Origin: AC-50 sp035640455 | GTDB taxonomy: Bacteria > Actinomycetota > Thermoleophilia > Gaiellales > Gaiellaceae | DNA length: 64,000 nt | NCBI GenBank assembly: GCA_035640455.1 | Contig: DASQWB010000017.1 | Location: forward strand, 1-64,000 | Reading direction: 5' to 3' | Shown: piece after piece, positions 17,213-25,529 of the stretch | Numbering within the stretch: the first letter of the stretch is position 1 | Layout: each line of letters opens with the position of its first letter | Position numbers and translations under genes: made by a program | The notes under the pieces: generated by a model | Database searches by the model: none | What the model was told of the DNA's origin: nothing | What the model saw: only the letters and a program-made list of their open reading frames with translations

Positions 17213-19615
17213 GTGGATGTCCGCGCTCTCCTCGACGCGCCGCTCGACGAGCTCTGCGCGGAGGCGCGGCGGCGGCGTGAACAGGGCCACGGCGTCCTCG
17301 TCACCTACTCGCCGAAGGTCTTCGTCCCGCTCACGACGCTCTGCCGCGACGTCTGCCACTACTGCACCTTCGCGCGGCCACCGCGCCGGGGCGAGCGCGC
17401 CTACCTGACGCTCGACGAGGTGCTCGAGATCGCGCGCGCCGGCGCCGCGGCCGGCTGCCACGAGGCGCTCTTCACGCTCGGCGACAAGCCCGAGCTCCGC
17501 TACCGCCTCGCGCGCGAGGAGCTCGCCGCGCTCGGCTGCGAGACGACGGTCGAGTACCTGGCCCGCGCGGCCCGCGCGGTGCTCGACGAGACGGGCCTGC
17601 TCCCGCACCTGAACCCGGGGGTCATGACCGCAGCCGACCTGGCCGCGCTGCGCCCCGTCTCGGCCTCGATGGGGATCATGCTCGAGACCGCCTCGGAGCG
17701 GCTTTCCCGCCGCGGCGGGCCTCACTTCGGCTCGCCGGACAAGCTGCCCACGCGGCGCCTGGAGACGATCGAGGCGGCCGGCCAGCTCGGGATCCCGTTC
17801 ACGACCGGGATCCTGATCGGGATCGGCGAGACGCGAGAGGAGCGGCTCGAAGCTCTGCTCGCGATCCGCGACCTGGGGGCCCGCTACGGCCATGTCCAGG
17901 AGGTGATCGTCCAGAACTTCCGCGCCAAGGCAGGCACGAAGATGGCGCACGCGCCGGAGCCGCCGCTCGACGAGCTCCTCTGGACAGCGGCCGCGGCGCG
18001 GATCCTGGTCGGCCCGGAGGCGAGCATCCAGTGCCCGCCGAACCTGAGCTACGACGACTTCCCTCGCCTGCTCGACGCGGGCATCGACGACTGGGGCGGC
18101 GTCTCGCCGGTGACCGTCGACCACGTCAACCCCGAGGCCCCGTGGCCGGAGATCGAGCGGCTCGAGCGCGCGACGCGGGCGGCGGGGCTCGAGCTCGCGC
18201 CGCGCCTCGCCGTCTACCCGCGCTACGTGGCCGACCACGACCGCTGGCTCGACCCGGAGGTCCGTCCGGCCGTGCTGCGGAAGGCCGACGCCGACGGCCT
18301 CGCCCGCTCCGAGCGGTGGGCCGCCGGCGCCGGAGACCCGATTCCTCGTCTTCCGAACGAAGACGGCCGTGTCCGCGATACGGACGTTCTTGCCGCGCTC
18401 GAGAAGGTGCGGGAAGAGCAGCCGCTCGGCGAGGACGACGCGACTGCCCTCCTCAGCGCTCGTGGCCCCGCCTTCCGCGCGGTGCTTCGAGCGGCGGACA
18501 CGCTGCGTCGCGAGGTATGCGGCGACACGGTCACGTACGTCGTCACGCGCAACGTGAACTACACGAACGTGTGCTACTTCCGGTGTGGCTTCTGCGCGTT
18601 CTCGAAGGGGCGGCTCGCCGCGAACCTCCGTGGGGCGCCGTACCTCGTCCCGCTCGAGGAGATCGTCCGCCGCGCGGAGGAGGCCTGGGAGCGCGGTGCA
18701 ACCGAACTCTGTCTCCAAGGCGGGATCCATCCCGCGTTCACCGGCCAGACCTACCTCGACATCTGCACGGCGATCAAGGGGGCCGTCCCGGACCTGCACG
18801 TGCACGCCTTCTCGGCGCTCGAGGTGTGGCAGGGCGCGGCGACGCTCGGCCTACCGCTCGACGAGTACCTCGCGCGTCTGCGGGGCGCCGGTCTCGCCTC
18901 GCTGCCGGGGACGGCCGCCGAGATCCTCGACGACGAGGTCCGCCGCGTGATCTGCCCCGACAAGGTGACGACCGAGCAGTGGCTTCGGGTGCACGACGTG
19001 GCGCATGAGGTCGGGCTCCGGTCCACGGCGACGATCATGTTCGGCCATGTCGAGGGGCCGCGAAGCTGGGCGCGCCACCTGCTCGCGATTCGTGACCAGC
19101 AGCGCCGAAGCGGCGGCTTCACGGAGCTCGTGCCGCTCCCGTTCGTCCACATGGAGGCGCCGATCTATCTGCGCGGCCTTGCTCGGCCCGGGCCGACCTT
19201 CCGCGAGGCGCTCCTCGTCCACGCCGTCGCGCGGCTCGCGCTGCACCCGTGGCTCACGAACGTGCAGGCCTCGTGGGTGAAGCTTGGCCCCGACGGGGCG
19301 CGGGCGGCGCTTGCGGCCGGGTGCAACGACCTCGGCGGGACGCTCATGAACGAGTCGATCTCGCGTGCCGCGGGAGCGACGTACGGCCAAGAGTTCCCGC
19401 CGGAGGCGATGGAGGCGCTGATCCGGTCCGCGGGCCGGGTGCCGCGGCAGCGGACGACGCTCTACGGCGAGCCGCCGGTGGAGCGGACACGCGCGTCGTT
19501 CGGCGCGCCGCCGCTCGCCGAGCCGCGGAACCCGAGCGTGAACGACGCCGGTCTGAAGGCGCCGCACCGCCTCCTGCGGCCGGGTCTTGCTAGCGCAGCG
19601 GGTGCACGAGCTTGA
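17213..19615 (+). CDS. fbiC: FO synthase FbiC (CofG-CofH fusion), F420 biosynthesis
   Basis: An 800-residue fused radical-SAM enzyme that makes 7,8-didemethyl-8-hydroxy-5-deazariboflavin (FO), the F420 chromophore precursor, from tyrosine and a flavin-pathway pyrimidine. The CofG half carries CRDVCHYC at about residues 45-52 and QNFRAKAGTKM; the CofH half carries CYFRCGFCAFSKG near residue 460 and ELCLQGGIHP. Both CxxxCxxC clusters are intact. Fused FbiC is the actinobacterial form; archaea keep two proteins. It is the only F420 gene in the window. The 3' end overlaps the convergent acetyltransferase gene by 26 bases, and the last 25 or so residues look poorly conserved. Confidence 0.95.
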   Translation: MDVRALLDAPLDELCAEARRRREQGHGVLVTYSPKVFVPLTTLCRDVCHYCTFARPPRRGERAYLTLDEVLEIARAGAAAGCHEALFTLGDKPELRYRLAREELAALGCETTVEYLARAARAVLDETGLLPHLNPGVMTAADLAALRPVSASMGIMLETASERLSRRGGPHFGSPDKLPTRRLETIEAAGQLGIPFTTGILIGIGETREERLEALLAIRDLGARYGHVQEVIVQNFRAKAGTKMAHAPEPPLDELLWTAAAARILVGPEASIQCPPNLSYDDFPRLLDAGIDDWGGVSPVTVDHVNPEAPWPEIERLERATRAAGLELAPRLAVYPRYVADHDRWLDPEVRPAVLRKADADGLARSERWAAGAGDPIPRLPNEDGRVRDTDVLAALEKVREEQPLGEDDATALLSARGPAFRAVLRAADTLRREVCGDTVTYVVTRNVNYTNVCYFRCGFCAFSKGRLAANLRGAPYLVPLEEIVRRAEEAWERGATELCLQGGIHPAFTGQTYLDICTAIKGAVPDLHVHAFSALEVWQGAATLGLPLDEYLARLRGAGLASLPGTAAEILDDEVRRVICPDKVTTEQWLRVHDVAHEVGLRSTATIMFGHVEGPRSWARHLLAIRDQQRRSGGFTELVPLPFVHMEAPIYLRGLARPGPTFREALLVHAVARLALHPWLTNVQASWVKLGPDGARAALAAGCNDLGGTLMNESISRAAGATYGQEFPPEAMEALIRSAGRVPRQRTTLYGEPPVERTRASFGAPPLAEPRNPSVNDAGLKAPHRLLRPGLASAAGARA

Positions 19616-20012
19616 TCGACGTCGCCTCGAACCCGAGCCGCTTGTAGAACGCGCGAGCCTGCTCGCGGCGCTCGTGCGTCGTCACCTCGAGCGTGTCCGC
19701 GCCGCGCCGCCGCCCCTCCTCGAGCACCGCCTCGACGAGCTGCTCGCCGATGCGCCGGCCGCGGAACCCCTCGTCGACGACGAGCTCGTCGATCGTCCCG
19801 ACCGGCGCGAGATGGTGGAGCTGCGGGCGGAAGTTCGCGTTCACACAGCCGACGACGCGGCCGGCCTCCTCCGCCACGAGCACGAGGTGCGCCGGGTCGC
19901 ACAACAGCTCGCCGAGTGCACGGGCCACATCCGCGGCGGCAAATGGGTAGCCGAGCTGGTCGAGGAGCGGCGTCAGCGCCTCGGCGTCGGCGGCGCGGGC
20001 CGGGCGGATCAC
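19590..20012 (-). CDS. GNAT-family N-acetyltransferase
   Basis: A 140-residue acetyltransferase. The start GTG 20012 overlaps the lysA stop (GTGA) and gives IRPARAADAEALTPLLDQLG, a typical GNAT beginning. The acetyl-CoA loop is DEGFRGRRIGEQLVEAVLEE at about residues 78-98, and the last conserved motif is ARAFYKRLGF. The substrate is unknown. It is the last gene of a leftward operon with a cupin protein, a deacetylase and lysA. The family usually has about 140-170 residues, so it is complete. Confidence 0.88.
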   Translation of the reverse strand: MIRPARAADAEALTPLLDQLGYPFAAADVARALGELLCDPAHLVLVAEEAGRVVGCVNANFRPQLHHLAPVGTIDELVVDEGFRGRRIGEQLVEAVLEEGRRRGADTLEVTTHERREQARAFYKRLGFEATSIKLVHPLR

Positions 20013-21247
20013 GGCTCGAGCGCGAGCAACTGCTCGACGGTCTCGCGGCGGCGGATCAGCGTCGCCTCGCCGTCCGCGACCAGCACCGCCGCCGGCCGCA
20101 GCACGCCGTTGTAATTCGAGGCCATGGCCAGCGTGTACGCCCCCGTTGCGGGCACGGCGAGCAGGTCGCCGCGCCGCGGCCGCGGAAGCGAGACGCGGTC
20201 GATGAGCACGTCGCCCGACTCGCAGTGCTTCCCGGCGATGCGGAACTCGCCCTCCGTCGGCCCGTCGCGGTTCGCGAGCCGCGCCGCGTAGCGCGCCCCG
20301 TAGAGCTGCGGCCGCGGGTTGTCCGACATGCCGCCGTCGATCGCCGCGTACTCGACGCCGCCACTTCGCTTCGTCGCCCCGATCCGGTAGAGCGTCACAC
20401 CCGCGCGGCCGACGAGCGAGCGGCCGGGCTCGAGCGCGATCCGCGCCGGCTCGGGCCACTCGCTCCGCAGCCGCTCGACGAGCGCACGCGCGAACTCGTG
20501 CGGTGGCGGCACGCGCTCGTCGAGCGAGTGCCGGATCCCGGGCCCGCCGCCGAGGTCGACGAGCGACGGCGTCCACGACAGCTCGTCGCCGCAGCGGCGG
20601 CAGAAGGCGACCAGGCGATCCACGGCGAGGAGGCTCTCGTCCACCCGCGCGAGCTGCGAGCCGATGTGCACGTGGAGGCCGACCGGCTCCAGCGCGTCGA
20701 GCGCGTCGCGGAGCGCCGCGAGCGCGGCGTCGGGATCGAGCCCGAACTTCGACTCGTCGTGGGCGGTCTGGATCGACTGGTGCGTCTGGGCCCGCACGCC
20801 GGGCGTGAGGCGAACGAGCACCCGCCGCACGTCGGCTCGCGCCGCTCGTGCCACCTCGTCCCGCGAGTCGAGGACGACGAGCGCGCCCGCTGCCGCGGCC
20901 GCCTCGAGCTCCTCGTCGGACTTGTTGTTCCCGTGGAAGAGCAGCCGCTCGCCCCGGAGGCCCGCGCGGAGGGCGAACTCGAGCTCGCCGAGGGTCGAGA
21001 CGTCGGCGCCGACTCCCTCCTCCCGGAACAGCCGCAGCACGGCCACGTTCGGAAAGGCCTTGACCCCGAAGGCGACGAGCGCGTCGGGGTCGATCGCGCG
21101 GTACGCGCGCGCCTGCGCGACCAGCGTCTCGCGGCAGTAGACGACGAGCGGCGTCCCGAACTCGGCGGCGACCTCCGAGGTCCGCAGGCCGCCCATCACG
21201 AGCTGGCCGTCGACGAGTTCCGCGGTGTCCGGGAAGAGCTCGAGCAC
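20009..21247 (-). CDS. lysA: Diaminopimelate decarboxylase
   Basis: A 412-residue PLP enzyme of the alanine racemase-type fold that turns meso-diaminopimelate into lysine. The PLP Lys is in VAFGVKAFPN near residue 64. HGNNKSDEEL, HVHIGSQLA (with the stacking His), LVDLGGGPGI, LEPGRSLVG and CESGDVLIDR with the active-site Cys are all present. The start is GTG 21247, two bases after the stop of the deacetylase gene, and the end overlaps the acetyltransferase gene. Its sequence fits the LysA branch better than ornithine or carboxynorspermidine decarboxylases because of the CESGD motif. Confidence 0.9.
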   Translation of the reverse strand: MLELFPDTAELVDGQLVMGGLRTSEVAAEFGTPLVVYCRETLVAQARAYRAIDPDALVAFGVKAFPNVAVLRLFREEGVGADVSTLGELEFALRAGLRGERLLFHGNNKSDEELEAAAAAGALVVLDSRDEVARAARADVRRVLVRLTPGVRAQTHQSIQTAHDESKFGLDPDAALAALRDALDALEPVGLHVHIGSQLARVDESLLAVDRLVAFCRRCGDELSWTPSLVDLGGGPGIRHSLDERVPPPHEFARALVERLRSEWPEPARIALEPGRSLVGRAGVTLYRIGATKRSGGVEYAAIDGGMSDNPRPQLYGARYAARLANRDGPTEGEFRIAGKHCESGDVLIDRVSLPRPRRGDLLAVPATGAYTLAMASNYNGVLRPAAVLVADGEATLIRRRETVEQLLALEP

Positions 21248-21248
21248 G

Positions 21249-21884
21249 CTAGGCGGCGAGGAGCTTCGACACGGTGACGAGCTCGTAGCCGTCCCGGCGG
21301 AGCGCCGGGAGGAGCTGCTCGAGCGCGGCCACCGTGCCGCCGCACTCCCGCCGCTCGTCGGGAGGCACTCCGTCGTGCAGGAGCACGATCGCGCCGGGCT
21401 TGGCGCCGCGGAGGATGTCGGCCGCGATCTGGTCGGGCGGCGGCCCGGCCCAATCCCAGGCTTCGACCGACCAGAGCACAGTCGGCGACAGCCCCTGCTC
21501 GGCGGCGAGCCGGGCCACGCGACATGTGTTCTTGCCGTACGGTGGCCGCATCAGACGGGGCTCCGCGCCCGCGGCGACGATCGCCGCCGTCGTACGGGAG
21601 ATCTGGTCACGGACGACGGCTTCGTCCCGCTCGTGCGCCGCGTCGATGTGGTCGAAGGTGTGGTTTCCGACCTCGTGACCCTCGCGGGTCATCCGCTCGA
21701 CGAGCTCGGGCCGTTCCTGCACGTAGCGACCGACGACGAAGAAGGTCGCACGTGCGTCCTGCTCAGCGAGCAGCTCGAGCACGGCCGGCGTCCAGCGCGA
21801 CGGCCCGTCGTCGAAGCTCAGAGCGAGAGCGCGCCGCCGAAGGTCGTCGCGCTCGCAGACGACGGGGCAGGTCAGTCGCTCCAC
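21249..21884 (-). CDS. Polysaccharide deacetylase family protein, no signal peptide
   Basis: A 211-residue NodB-fold protein. Motifs are LSFDDGPSRWT, GNHTFDHIDAA (a Phe-Asp spacing in place of the usual SHP), LMRPPYGKNT, and IVLLHDGVPP. Metal and catalytic residues appear intact, so it should be active. Unlike the 10466 protein it has no export signal, which points to a cytoplasmic substrate or secretion in another way. It sits between a cupin gene (overlap of 13 bases) and lysA in one leftward operon. A link to DAP and peptidoglycan modification is possible but inferred. Confidence 0.88.
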   Translation of the reverse strand: MERLTCPVVCERDDLRRRALALSFDDGPSRWTPAVLELLAEQDARATFFVVGRYVQERPELVERMTREGHEVGNHTFDHIDAAHERDEAVVRDQISRTTAAIVAAGAEPRLMRPPYGKNTCRVARLAAEQGLSPTVLWSVEAWDWAGPPPDQIAADILRGAKPGAIVLLHDGVPPDERRECGGTVAALEQLLPALRRDGYELVTVSKLLAA

Positions 21885-22264
21885 CAGCCTTGCACGGTCT
21901 CGCCGTCGCCGGGCCCGGTGTTCGGAGCGCCGATCGAGATCAGCTCCGCGCCGTCGGGGCCGGCCTCGAAGCCGCGCATCGTGTCCTGGTGCACACGGAC
22001 GGCGTCGAGCGGCTTGAGCTCGACGACCTCGTCCTCGAGCTTGATCCGCACGCTGCCGCCGATCAGGACGTAGACCTCCTCCTGCCGCTTGTGCTTGTGC
22101 CCGAACGGCAGGCGGAAGTTCGGCTCAAGCCGCTGGTAGCTGACGCCGGACTGCTGGAGCTCGAGCGCGACGCGGGCCATGCGAATCTCCCAGTTGGGCG
22201 AGAGCCCGAACCTCGGCGCCTGGTCCTCGACCTCCTTGAGATTCACGAGCGTGTAGTCGGCCAT
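21872..22264 (-). CDS. Cupin-domain protein
   Basis: A 130-residue single-cupin protein. The metal motif HKHKRQEEVYVLIGG at about residues 72-86 (two His, one Glu) and the second motif around DTMRGFEAGPDGAELISIGA, with no clear second His, define the fold. The start ATG 22264 has a good ribosome site (AAAGGAG eight bases upstream). It is the first gene of the leftward operon and is divergent from leuS across its leader. It could be a sugar or metabolite isomerase or a sensor; the sequence does not decide. Confidence 0.85.
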   Translation of the reverse strand: MADYTLVNLKEVEDQAPRFGLSPNWEIRMARVALELQQSGVSYQRLEPNFRLPFGHKHKRQEEVYVLIGGSVRIKLEDEVVELKPLDAVRVHQDTMRGFEAGPDGAELISIGAPNTGPGDGETVQGWWSD

Positions 22265-22308
22265 CCGGCGGCTCCTTTCGTCCAAGTGCGCGGATGCGGG
22301 TCGGTTGC

Positions 22309-22314
22309 TAGAGT
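22309..22314 (+). promoter_or_regulatory. -10 element TAGAGT of the leuS leader
   Basis: TAGAGT lies seven bases before the ATG of the six-codon leader at 22322, so the leader peptide would be read from a leaderless transcript that begins almost at its start codon. Confidence 0.5.
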
Positions 22315-22321
22315 CACGGTA

Positions 22322-22342
22322 ATGCAGCAGCTTCTTCCGTAG
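22322..22342 (+). CDS. Candidate leucine leader peptide MQQLLP upstream of leuS
   Basis: A six-codon frame, ATG CAG CAG CTT CTT CCG TAG, encodes two adjacent leucines in CTT, a codon rarely used in this GC-rich genome where CTC and CTG dominate. It is followed by a strong hairpin (22347-22377), a Rho-independent terminator (22384-22408) and leuS. The order promoter, leader peptide with the amino acid of the enzyme, alternative stems and terminator is that of classical attenuation. Short Leu codon runs can occur by chance, but here all parts line up. Confidence 0.6.
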   Translation: MQQLLP

Positions 22343-22346
22343 CGCA

Positions 22347-22377
22347 GGAAGCCACCGCGGCCCCCGCGGCAGCTTCC
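22347..22377 (+). promoter_or_regulatory. leuS leader hairpin, candidate attenuator stem
   Basis: Outer arms GGAAGC (22347-22352) and GCTTCC (22372-22377) enclose an inner stem CCGCGG/CCGCGG. GGAAG can instead pair with CTTCC (22334-22338) inside the leader peptide frame, and GGCCC (22359-22363) can pair with GGGCC (22382-22386) at the foot of the terminator. These mutually exclusive pairings are what attenuation requires. Confidence 0.55.
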
Positions 22378-22383
22378 ATACGG

Positions 22384-22408
22384 GCCTCTCCACACGAGAG
22401 GCTTTTTT
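22384..22408 (+). terminator. Rho-independent terminator in the leuS leader
   Basis: A perfect stem GCCTCTC/GAGAGGC with a five-base loop (CACAC) is followed by six T (22403-22408). It lies 20 bases before the leuS start and therefore can only serve conditional termination of leuS transcription. Confidence 0.8.
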
Positions 22409-22427
22409 GTTCCCGAAAGGCCGGGCG

Positions 22428-24869
22428 ATGGAGCGATACGACCCGAAGACGATCGAGGCGAAGTGGCAGAAGGTATGGGCCGAGGAGCGCGCCTTCTCCG
22501 TGCCCAACCCGCCGCTCGACGAGCTGCGCGCCCACCGCAACAAGACCTACGTGCTCGAGATGCTCCCCTACCCATCGGGCGAGCTCCACATGGGCCATGT
22601 CCGGAACTACATGCTCGGCGAGGTCGTCGCCCACTTCCGCCGCCGCCACGGCTACGCCGTCCTGCGGCCGATGGGCTTCGACTCGTTCGGGCTGCCGGCC
22701 GAGAACGCGGCGATCGACGCCGGCCGCCACCCGCGCGAGCTGACGGAGGAGAACATCGCCCGGATCCGTGGCCAGATGACGCGGATCGGCTGGGCGATCG
22801 ACTGGGACCGGATGCTCGCGACCCACGAGCCCGACTACTACCGCTGGACGCAGTGGCTCTTCCTGCGCTTCTTCGAGCGCGGCCTCACGTACCGGAAGGA
22901 AGTCCCCGTCAAGTGGTGCCCGAACGACCAGACAGTGCTCGCGAACGAGCAGGTGATCGACGGCCGCTGCGAGCGCTGCGGCGCCGAGGTCGAGGCGCGC
23001 AACCTCGAGCAGTGGCTCTTCCGCATCACCGCCTACGCCGACCGGCTGCTGGACGAGATGGAGGAGCTGGAGTCGTGGCCCGAGCGGGTGCTGACGATGC
23101 AGCGGAACTGGATCGGCCGCTCCGAGGGCGCCGAGCTGATCTTCCGCGTCGATGGCCTCGACGTCGACATCCCCGTCTTCACGACTCGGCCGGACACGAT
23201 CTTCGGCGCCACGTTCTTCGTGGTGGCGCCCGAGCATCCGCTCGTCGAGCACCTCGTCGAAGGCACGTCGCACGCCGACGAAGTGCGCGAGTACGTGCGT
23301 CACGCCGGGGGGCGGACGGCCGTCGAGCGCGAGACGAAGGAGAAGGACGGCGTCCCCACCGGCCGCTTCGTCGTCAATCCGGCGAGCGGTGCGCGGATCC
23401 CGGTGTGGGTCGCGGACTACGTCCTGATGGAGTACGGGACCGGAGCGATCATGGCCGTGCCGGCCCACGACGAGCGGGACTACGCGTTCGCGAAGCGCTA
23501 CGACCTGCCGATCAAGACCGTCGTCGTGCCGGCCGACGACGAGCCGCCGGAGGGGGAGGGCGCGTTCGTCGCGCACACCGAGAACGAGCGTCTCGTCAAC
23601 TCGGCGCAGTTCTCCGGGATGCCCGCCCCGGAGGCGAAGCGCGCGATCGTGGCGTGGCTCGAGGAGCGCCATGCGGCCCGTCCGGCCGTCGGTTACCGGC
23701 TTCGCGACTGGCTGCTCTCCCGCCAGCGCTACTGGGGCTGCCCCATCCCGATCGTCCACTGCGAGCGGTGCGGCATCGTGCCCGTGCCCGACTCGGAGCT
23801 GCCGGTGCTCCTGCCCGAGGTGGAGGACTACCTGCCGAAGGGCCGCTCGCCGCTCGCGACTGCCGAGGGCTGGGTGCGGGTCGACTGCCCGTCGTGCGGC
23901 GGGCCCGCGCGGCGCGAGACCGACACGATGGACACGTTCGTCGACTCGTCCTGGTACTTCCTCCGCTACGCGGACGCGCGGAACGACGAGGCGCCCTTCG
24001 CGCGCGAGATCGTCGACTACTGGCTGCCGGTCAACCAGTACATCGGGGGGATCGAGCACGCGATCCTGCACCTGATGTATGCCCGCTTCTTCACGAAGGT
24101 GCTCAACGACATCGGCCTCGTCGGCTTCCGCGAGCCCTTCGCGCGTCTCTTCACGCAGGGGATGGTCTATTACCGCGGCGCGAAGATGTCCAAGTCGAAA
24201 GGGAACGTCGTCGATCCGGACGAGTACATGGATCGCTACGGCGCCGACGCGTGCCGGTTGTACCCCGTGTTCCTTGGTCCCGTCGACCAGGACGCCGAGT
24301 GGCAGGACTCCGGCTTCGAGGGGATGGTGCGCTTCCTGAACAAGCTGTGGCGGGTCGGACTGGGGGCGGTCGAGGCTCCGGCGGGCGTGTCTGCGGGAAC
24401 GCCGCTTGCGCGGAAGGCGCACGCGACGATTGCGAAGGTGACCGACGACATCGGGCGCCGGTTTGCGATGAACACGCCGATCGCTGCCGTGATGGAGCTC
24501 GTGAACGAGATCTCGCGCTCGGAGGAGGATCCGGCCCGCGGGTTTGCCGTCGAGACCGCCGTCTCGCTCATCCAGCCGTATACCCCGCACATCGCCGAGG
24601 AGCTGTGGCAGCGGCTCGGTCACGAGCGGCTGTGGGCGTCGCCGTGGCCGGAGGCCGACCCGGCGCAGCTCGAGCAGGAGACCTTCGAGCTCGTCATCCA
24701 GGTGAACGGCCGCGTGCGCGACCGTGTCGAGGTGGCCGCCGACGCCTCCGAGGACGAGCTCGTCGCGCGCGCGAAGGAGTCGCCGAAGGTGCGGGCGCAC
24801 CTCGACGGCAAGCAGATCCGGCAGACGATCGTCGTGCCGCGCAAGCTCGTCAACCTCGTCGTCGCGTAG
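22428..24869 (+). CDS. leuS: Leucyl-tRNA synthetase
   Basis: An 813-residue class I synthetase of the bacterial LeuS type. The HIGH motif is PYPSGELHMGHVRNY near residues 46-60. The editing (CP1) domain contains FTTRPDTIFGATF and VPAHDERDYAFA, the zinc-like part has CPSCGGPARRETDTMDTFVD, and KMSKS is intact in GAKMSKSKGNVVDP near residue 584. The C-terminal part ends IVVPRKLVNLVVA. ATG 22428 has a GAAAGG ribosome site seven bases upstream, placed just beyond the leader terminator. Transcription is probably controlled by the leader described at 22309-22408. It heads the housekeeping block. Confidence 0.97.
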   Translation: MERYDPKTIEAKWQKVWAEERAFSVPNPPLDELRAHRNKTYVLEMLPYPSGELHMGHVRNYMLGEVVAHFRRRHGYAVLRPMGFDSFGLPAENAAIDAGRHPRELTEENIARIRGQMTRIGWAIDWDRMLATHEPDYYRWTQWLFLRFFERGLTYRKEVPVKWCPNDQTVLANEQVIDGRCERCGAEVEARNLEQWLFRITAYADRLLDEMEELESWPERVLTMQRNWIGRSEGAELIFRVDGLDVDIPVFTTRPDTIFGATFFVVAPEHPLVEHLVEGTSHADEVREYVRHAGGRTAVERETKEKDGVPTGRFVVNPASGARIPVWVADYVLMEYGTGAIMAVPAHDERDYAFAKRYDLPIKTVVVPADDEPPEGEGAFVAHTENERLVNSAQFSGMPAPEAKRAIVAWLEERHAARPAVGYRLRDWLLSRQRYWGCPIPIVHCERCGIVPVPDSELPVLLPEVEDYLPKGRSPLATAEGWVRVDCPSCGGPARRETDTMDTFVDSSWYFLRYADARNDEAPFAREIVDYWLPVNQYIGGIEHAILHLMYARFFTKVLNDIGLVGFREPFARLFTQGMVYYRGAKMSKSKGNVVDPDEYMDRYGADACRLYPVFLGPVDQDAEWQDSGFEGMVRFLNKLWRVGLGAVEAPAGVSAGTPLARKAHATIAKVTDDIGRRFAMNTPIAAVMELVNEISRSEEDPARGFAVETAVSLIQPYTPHIAEELWQRLGHERLWASPWPEADPAQLEQETFELVIQVNGRVRDRVEVAADASEDELVARAKESPKVRAHLDGKQIRQTIVVPRKLVNLVVA

Positions 24870-24929
24870 GGGTTCGGCACGCGTTTTGGCGCAGTCTCGG
24901 CGCATTCGCGCCGGGTCGGCGTCTGCAGA

Positions 24930-25529
24930 ATGGACAACGTGCCCGAGCTGCCGATCAGCCGCCGGCGCGCGCTCCTCGTCGCGTGCGCCCTGCTCGCCGT
25001 CCTGCTCCTCGGCGGGCGTCTGCTCTCTCGCGGCGGAAGCGCCGCGCAGCCGCCTCCTCCCATCCTCCCGCCGACGACGTCCACGACACCGTCGCGGGTC
25101 GTCGTGCACGTCGTCGGGGCGGTGCGTCGCGCAGGCCTGTACCGGCTGTCGCAGGGCGACCGCGTCGCCGACGCCGTGGCGCGCGCGGGCGGCGCGACGC
25201 GGAAGGCCGACCTGTCGCTCGTGAACCTCGCCGCCCTCGTCTCCGACGGGGAGCAGGTAGTGGTGCCGCGCCGCGGGGCGGTCGTGGAGACCGGTGCCGG
25301 CGGCGCCGCGGGCGTGGGGACGGGCGGTGCCGCAGCCGGCCCCGTCCATCTGAACAGCGCGACGGTGGAGCAGCTCGACACGCTGCCGGGCGTCGGGCCT
25401 GTCACCGCACAGAAGATCGTCGACTACCGCCAGAAGCACGGCGCGTTCAGCTCCGTCGACGAGCTCGACGCCGTCCCGGGAATCGGGCCCGCGCGCCTCG
25501 ACGAACTCCGAGACCTCGTGGCGCCATGA
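24930..25529 (+). CDS. comEA: ComEA, DNA-binding competence protein
   Basis: A 199-residue membrane-anchored DNA receptor for natural transformation. One N-terminal membrane segment (ALLVACALLAVLLLGG) is followed by a proline-threonine linker, an SLBB domain (VVVHVVGAVRRAGLYRLSQG, residues about 52-115) and a C-terminal helix-hairpin-helix pair (HLNSATVEQLDTLPGVGPVT and AFSSVDELDAVPGIGPARLD). The length and order are the standard ones. The stop overlaps the comEC start as ATGA, so ComEA and the channel protein ComEC are made together. Confidence 0.94.
   Translation: MDNVPELPISRRRALLVACALLAVLLLGGRLLSRGGSAAQPPPPILPPTTSTTPSRVVVHVVGAVRRAGLYRLSQGDRVADAVARAGGATRKADLSLVNLAALVSDGEQVVVPRRGAVVETGAGGAAGVGTGGAAAGPVHLNSATVEQLDTLPGVGPVTAQKIVDYRQKHGAFSSVDELDAVPGIGPARLDELRDLVAP

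Noticed and set aside
22264..22428. T-box riboswitch upstream of leuS (ACCGCGG resembles part of the T-box core)
   Set aside because: Only seven bases match, the full TGGNACC motif is absent, and the space to the divergent cupin gene leaves no room for a specifier stem. The leader peptide model explains more of the sequence.
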